A stretch of DNA of 64,000 bases, taken from assembly GCA_900660155.1 (NCBI GenBank), contig CABFPE010000163.1, forward strand, positions 868,216-932,215, in the 5' to 3' direction. Within the stretch, counting starts at the first letter, position 1, and each line of letters opens with the position of its first letter. Made by a program: the position numbers and the translations under genes. A model generated the notes under the pieces. The model saw only the letters and a list, made by a program, of their open reading frames with translations, was not told the origin of the DNA and searched no databases. The DNA is from Hofstenia miamia (Eukaryota > Xenacoelomorpha > Acoela > Hofsteniidae). Shown piece by piece: positions 59,123-64,000 of the stretch.

Positions 59123-61690
59123 TTGGCGAAACACAAAATAACAACAACAACGGACAAACCAATAAAGCTACCAGTGCAGAGACTCCCTGAACAATTGAAA
59201 GACGAATACAACAGAATCCTAAATGAACTAATTGATAACAAAATAATAAGACCAAGTGAAAGTCCATATGCGGCACCAACAGTATTTGTCAAACAAGGAA
59301 AAAAATACAGACTATGCATCGACTTCAGAAAACTAAATGAAGTAACAAAAAAAGACTCCTATCCACTACCAAGAATCGAAGACATGCTGTACGAGGCAAG
59401 CAAGCACAAATACTTTACAGTAATAGATCTGTGCAAAGCCTATTGGCAGGTACAAATGGAGTTAAGAGATATAGAAAAGACAGCATTTATAACACCATAT
59501 GGATTATATGAGTGGATATACATGGCATTCAGACTATGCAACGCACCAGCAACATTTCAACGCTACATCACTAAAGTTCTGAAAAACAAACAACACAAAA
59601 TCAAAGAAGGAATAAATGCCTATATCGACGACATAATCATAACAAGTGAGATGGTAGAACAACACCTACAAAAACTAGACAGAACACTGAAGATACTAAA
59701 AGACGCCGGATTGAGACTAATTGGCAACAAATGCGATATACTAAAGAAGAAAGTAATATTCCTAGGATGAATAATAAGCGAAGGACAAATCAGCATGAAA
59801 GACAACGCATGGGAAATGATCAGAAAAATCGAAAAACCTAACACAAAAAAGGATCTACAAAGAATAATGGGCTTCTTTAACTATTATGGTACATTCATAC
59901 CAAACATCGCAGGAAAGACAGCAAAAATGACAAACCTAATGAAAAAATCCATACCATTTGTGTGGACCTGGGAGCAACAGGAAGAACTAGATAAAATAAA
60001 ACACGAACTATCCAAATTGCCTTCTCTAAACACCCTGGACTACGGAAAAGAATTTATACTAGACTGCGACGCAAGCAAAGTGGCAATAGGAGCAACAATT
60101 AGCCAAATGAAAGAAGGAAAAGAGGCACTGATACAGTTTTTCAGCAGAAAACTAAAAACAAGCAAAGAAAATTATGGATCCTCAAAATTAGAGATGCTTG
60201 CACTAATAGAAAGTATAAAAAAATTCTGACACTTCCTAATTGGAAAAAAATTCCATGTAAGAACAGACAACAGTGGCCTTTCTTGGCTTAAAAAATTCTC
60301 AGGAGACAAGTCGTCAATAGTCTTGTGCTGGATAGAATATCTCAATGAATTCAACTTTACAATCGAACACAGAAAAGGAAAACTCCACTCTAATGCCGAC
60401 TTCTGGACCTCATTACCAGAATACAAAAGAGACCTCGAAAAGAAGGAAGGAAACAAAACAGAATTCCAATTCATACCACACAGCAAATATGAAAGCTTAA
60501 CCGACATACCAATCATGATCAAAGAAGAAATAACATAAGATGTAATAATAGAGAAACAAAATCAAGATATCATACTAAAAGAAATAAAAGAAAAATTGAA
60601 AGACCAAGAAAAGAAGCTTTTGAAAACCGCACAAAGCTATTTCAATCAATACAAATGGAAGACAAACGACAACAGATTACTGTATACTGCAGGAAAAACA
60701 AACCAAATAGCAATACCTGAATACTTCAAGAGAGATTTGATAAGAAAAACTCATGAAAAAGGCCACTTGGGTATTATACAAACCGAAATGACATTCAACT
60801 CAAAATACATAACAATAGGGGTAAGAAAGACAACAGAAGACGTCATAAACAAGTGCAACACATGTCTATTAAACAACCCACAACACTTCCCACAACAAAG
60901 GGCACCACTAGAAAAAATAATATCCACCAAACCTAACAAAATCATACACATCGACATAGAAATGCTGTCCAAAGACAAAGAGGGGTACCAATATCTATTG
61001 GTAATGGTAGACAACTTCACCAAATACGCTAAAATGATTCCAATGAAAAACATGACAGCTGAAGAAACAGCAAACATCATACTAAAGGAATGGATACTAA
61101 AAATGGGCCTGATGGAAAAAATAATAACAGATAAAGGACCTCAATTCAAAAGCGCACTATTTCAAGAACTAGCCAAACTACTTGAAATCGATAGTGAGAG
61201 AACGACAGCCTACCATCCACAGGCAAACGGAGCAGTCGAAAGGCTAAACCACACACTAATAAAACTAATAAGGGTGACCACATCAAGAATCGGAGGAAAC
61301 AAGTGGAGAGATGTCATACAAATGGTCGAATATTTTTATAACACTTCAGCACATGCAACAACAAAAATAACTCCATTCAAAGAGATGCATGGAAGGGTAG
61401 CAGTGACACCACTATCAATGCAATTCTCAAATTACTCAAAAAAGTTGGACAATCAATTCGTAAAACAACTAAAACAACAAATCACAGCAATCCATGAAGC
61501 GATGTGCCACAATACAAAAAAGTCGACAACAAGACAAGAGCGTAACTACAATAAAAAAATATATGGACACATGCACAAAATAGGTGATAAAGTCTATGTA
61601 TTCACACTGATCAAGGTAAATGACGTTAACCAAGTACGAAAACTAAAAATGGTATGGTCAGGACCTTACACAACAACGAATATATGCTAA
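59123..61690 (+). pseudogene. pol: Gypsy reverse transcriptase, RNase H and integrase (three in-frame stops)
   Basis: One frame runs from 59123 to 61690, interrupted by TGA 59768-59770, TGA 60227-60229 and TAA 60536-60538. RT: YRLCIDFRKLN, FTVIDLCKAYWQV (Asp102) and AYIDDIII (active site YIDD, residues 167-170). FRLCNAPATFQR has Arg where Gly is usual. RNase H: FILDCDASKVAIGA and, after the second TGA, HVRTDN. Integrase: HEKGHLG ... CNTC zinc finger, then HIDIE, ITDKGPQF and GAVERLNHT, giving Asp, Asp, 35 residues, Glu. The WSGPY motif near the end marks the GPY/F class. The remaining conserved end lies in another frame after 61655. Together these would copy the RNA and insert the DNA; this copy is dead. 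Confidence 0.93.
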
Positions 61691-62088
61691 AAAATGAAAA
61701 AATTTTACATTTTCAAAATTTAAAAAGAGCAACTACTGACATCAAGAGCGCAACTCTAGATGAAAAATCGGAATTCAAGCTAATACACAATGAAGGAGAA
61801 AATAGGTATGAAATGGAAGAACTAGAGAGCCTTCCCGAACATGAATTCGAGGAGGAATTCAGACATGATATACAGGAAGATGAAATACAAAAAAGAGTAA
61901 TGCCTAGAAGGGCAGCAAAACAAAATATAAATTATAACCCTGAAACATGGGACTTAAACCTAATATCTCAATTTAGGAAACTCGAAGATGACACAACGCT
62001 CCCCCAAACAAACACACGATCAGATGCAATGCCAGTCCAAGCTGAGAAAGAGAGTGAGAAGAACCCACTGAGCAGAGAGGGACCATGA
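61654..62088 (+). pseudogene. Integrase C-terminal tail and following acidic region
   Basis: After a frameshift around 61655-61690, this frame reads NEYMLKNEKILHFQNLKRAT, the end of a GPY/F integrase, then a highly acidic segment (LESLPEHEFEEEFRHDIQED). It ends at TGA 62086-62088. The acidic region has no known function. Confidence 0.65.
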
Positions 62089-62127
62089 GAACATTAAACA
62101 ATGGGACGAAGTAAAAGAAACACCTAG

Positions 62128-62360
62128 TAGTCGTCACCACCAACTAGATGGCACAGTGACCAATGGTGGCATAGAAGATCAAACGCTGAGTAGTCCTCAA
62201 AGCCAACTAAAGGGCAGAGTGACCAAAGGCAACAAAGTTCATACACGGAGTAGTCCCCACCTCCAACTAGAGGGCAGGAGGACGAAAAGTGCTCGTACTC
62301 AAAGTCCCAACTTTCCTTCAAGTACTCCACACCACCAACTAGAGGGCAAGTGGAGGAATG
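62128..62360 (+). repeat. Repeat array 2: four units with core CCAACTAGAGGGCA
   Basis: Cores start at 62140, 62203, 62263 and 62335 (spacings 63, 60 and 72 bp), each preceded by AGTAGTC-like or AGTACTCC-like sequence. A weaker core, CAACTAGAGG, is at 62411. In frame they encode S-x-P-x-x-QLEG-x-x-T/W. The units match array 1 between protease and RT. Confidence 0.9.
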
Positions 62361-62482
62361 AGTATCCAGGGGAAGGTGTAAGCGGTGGAAGAACTGTAGT
62401 AATACAAAAGCAACTAGAGGCTGACGGTACTACAGAATCCGCAACTGGTCAAATGCTAAGAGGATGTCCGGAAGGAAACTGA
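62156..62482 (+). pseudogene. Open frame spanning repeat array 2
   Basis: The frame encodes SSPQSQLKGRVTKG, SSPHLQLEGRRTK and STPHHQLEGKWRNE, the peptide version of the repeat, and ends at TGA 62480-62482. It does not resemble an envelope protein: no signal peptide or membrane segment. Whether it is translated is unclear. Confidence 0.4.
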
Positions 62483-62706
62483 CCAAAAGGGGACCAACTG
62501 GAATCCATTAGCAGTGGTTCAGAAATAGAGTATGAACCGAGCACCAGTGCAAGAAGACCTCTCATACTCACTCAGGAAATGCTACATGCCCCCTCAGAAA
62601 GCACAAAAACGATGTCCAAGAGCACCATGCGCTCAACTGAACAAAACAAAAGGATGTCAACAATAGACGGAGAAAGTTACACCCATACTTCATACTGAAG
62701 ATTAAA

Positions 62707-63498
62707 ATGATATATAACGCATATGAGAAATTATCCCCAGAAACACGAAGCTTATTACGAAGACAAATGAAGACAGAAGAAACAAACCTCCCAATTGTTC
62801 TAGACAAGGAAAACCGACTGATGGTAAATACAATAATAAGCTACCCACAAAGAATGAATGAAACACTTGAACGCCCATATTTCAGAAGCACGATTCATAT
62901 TAATTTCTGTGATAACTTTATACTAACCAACGTTCAAAACTTAATAGTATCAAAAGACAAGATTGCAAACATCAAACAAATCAACCTAGACAAAGAAAAT
63001 CTCGTACTAATCCACATTTTAAAAGAGAAAGAATACACAAACAAACTAGAAAAACAAATGCAGACAATGCTGAAACTAGCAGAGTGACATGATGTACAAA
63101 TCGTAATCATCACAATCACAACGGAAAAAGACATACCAAAATTTCTACATGAAATGAGCATGCAAGTACAAAACGTATTCTTAAAAGAAAAAACACAAGA
63201 CGAGACAACAACATCAGAGTTGATAAAATTTGATTTGCAGATAGACTACTGGGGAACAGTATACCGACTAATTGTGGAGCCATGGATAGCGGTAGAACTT
63301 TACCAACAAGCAAAAACAATAGAGCTAACAACAAAAGCAACGGACATCAGAAAACTAATGCAACTACACATAAAATGTAGCATTAACCAACGGCAGGAAC
63401 ACCTAAAACAGATACAGGAAACGTGGAACAAAAGGAAAGTTTCCAAAATATCAGAGGAAGATTGGCCGAAAATAAACATAGAAGCCCCATTAAAATGA
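62707..63498 (+). pseudogene. Unidentified 3' ORF of the gypsy element (one TGA)
   Basis: From ATG 62707 one frame continues to 63498, broken by TGA at 63085-63087, about 263 codons. It begins MIYNAYEKLSPETRSLLRRQ and holds a strongly mixed, protein-like composition, with TTEKDIPKFLHEMSMQVQNV after the TGA and a C-terminal helical part ending IQETWNKRKVSK. There is no signal peptide, membrane segment or cleavage site as would be expected of an envelope. Position after integrase is where accessory or env genes sit. Family unknown. Confidence 0.55.
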
Positions 63499-63716
63499 TA
63501 CCACAAATCAGTATATTACTGAGTTGGAGCTGGGCCGGTTTTTTCTGCCCGTACCCGGCTTGCATCACCATGAAAAAAATCAGGCCCGGGCCCAGATGAC
63601 AAAATTTATCCTTAATTAATGGCCATAAATAATTTTTTTCTTTTTTCCATTTCCATTAATGGATTTTTAAGAAATTTTAATTCCATTAAATTAAAATTAA
63701 TTTTTGAGCAGCCCTG
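63499..63716. other. Right subterminal region of the outer hAT element
   Basis: Contains the GC-rich words GAGCTGGGCCGG and CAGGCCCGGGCCCAG (63519-63595), then CCATTAATGG copies and the right inverted end. No LTR-like sequence is present, so the gypsy element ends without its 3' LTR. Confidence 0.6.
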
Positions 63717-63724
63717 CTTCCAAC
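63717..63724. repeat. hAT target-site duplication, right copy (CTTCCAAC)
   Basis: Identical to 51914-51921 and directly abuts the right inverted end. Confidence 0.9.
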
Positions 63725-64000
63725 TCTGTGCACATCTTGGTTGAATTATATTTGTTTCCATTTTTAAAAATTAAATATACCAGTAAAATGTACTACAACA
63801 CAGCCATCTAGATGGCTGTGACTATAGTTGGCTGCAAAAAAATGAGACTGAACACCTATTTTTTCACGCTTTGTGGAAACATATTGAGACGTTTTAGAGG
63901 AAAACTATAAAAATAAAAGACAACGAGAATTTTGTGAACTTTAAAATGGTCAAACAAAAAAGTTAATTAATTAAACTGGTACTTCGTAATTATTTGAAAA

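Larger units (their letters stand above)
51922..63716. mobile_element. hAT-type composite insertion, 11.8 kb, with nested elements
   Basis: The left end CAGGGCTGCTCAAAAATTAA is matched exactly in inverse at 63696-63716. Both ends are bordered by the 8-bp duplication CTTCCAAC. Ends starting CAGGG and 8-bp duplications define hAT elements. Both subterminal zones carry repeated CCATTAATGG palindromes (51960-52040; 63640-63665), likely transposase-binding sites. Inside lie an N-marked imperfect duplication, a second hAT end with a transposase remnant, and a gypsy element. The original unit was presumably much shorter and grew by nested insertion. Confidence 0.88.

Noticed and set aside
57615-63087. 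Reassignment of TGA to tryptophan in this genome
   Set aside because: TGG is used normally for Trp, TGA terminates other plausible genes (Death-domain exon), and CpG decay explains the pattern more simply.
62156-63498. An envelope gene making the gypsy element a retrovirus-like virus
   Set aside because: No signal peptide, cleavage site or membrane segment is present in either 3' frame.
56483-63571. Many antisense open frames opposite gag and pol
   Set aside because: They are shadows caused by the A-rich coding strand, which has few T-starting stop complements; none resembles a protein family.
1-64000. CRISPR arrays, rRNA and tRNA genes
   Set aside because: No spaced direct-repeat array was seen, and no sequence with convincing tRNA boxes or rRNA character was found by eye; tRNA genes could still be missed without a covariance search.

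Overview
This window is AT-rich animal nuclear DNA dominated by decayed mobile elements. Spliced genes with long introns, Death-domain and Ly6-type exons, Tc1/mariner and hAT transposons, non-LTR retrotransposons, a Penelope-like fragment and a Ty3/gypsy element all point to an invertebrate metazoan. The exact lineage cannot be fixed from the sequence. Long (AT)n tracts are frequent. Three assembly gaps are marked by N (36842, 48817-48929, 52455).

Host genes. At 3.75-5.10 kb (+) lies a probable secreted Cys-rich protein. A minus-strand set of phase-compatible exons runs through 19.73-12.65 kb (B1-B4: coiled coil followed by a ZU5-like segment). A separate Death-domain exon lies at 8.8-8.5 kb on the same strand, and another chain with a start codon lies at 38.4-35.9 kb (A1-A3). 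These may be one gene or several. A small coiled-coil gene (16.8-18.6 kb, +) sits inside an intron of the B1-B4 gene. Two unidentified exons (43.7 and 42.8 kb, -) and a small Ly6/uPAR-type membrane protein gene (50.87-51.37 kb, +) complete the host content.

Mobile elements. Non-LTR remnants occur at 0-0.14, 7.1, 9.6-10.1, 17.3-17.8, about 20.4 and 26.5-30.1 kb; the last is nearly complete in layout but riddled with breaks. A Penelope GIY-YIG fragment is at 9.3 kb. MITE-like elements with clear termini lie at 2.56, 14.83, 21.2, 24.4, 25.1 and 48.95 kb. A Tc1-like transposon (49.24-50.77 kb) has both TIRs but a dead transposase. An LTR element remnant is at 40.3-41.7 kb (-).

The right end is a nest. 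An 11.8-kb interval (51922-63716) is bounded by hAT-type inverted ends and an identical 8-bp target duplication. Inside are an internally deleted hAT transposase (-) and a Ty3/gypsy element (+) with 5' LTR, primer-binding site, gag, protease, RT/RNase H, integrase and two extra 3' reading frames, but no recognisable 3' LTR. This gypsy element carries, at two separate places, a roughly 60-bp repeat whose core resembles a CTCF site while also encoding a QLEG peptide repeat. It also contains a 16-base exact match to the Tn5 transposase end used in sequencing libraries.
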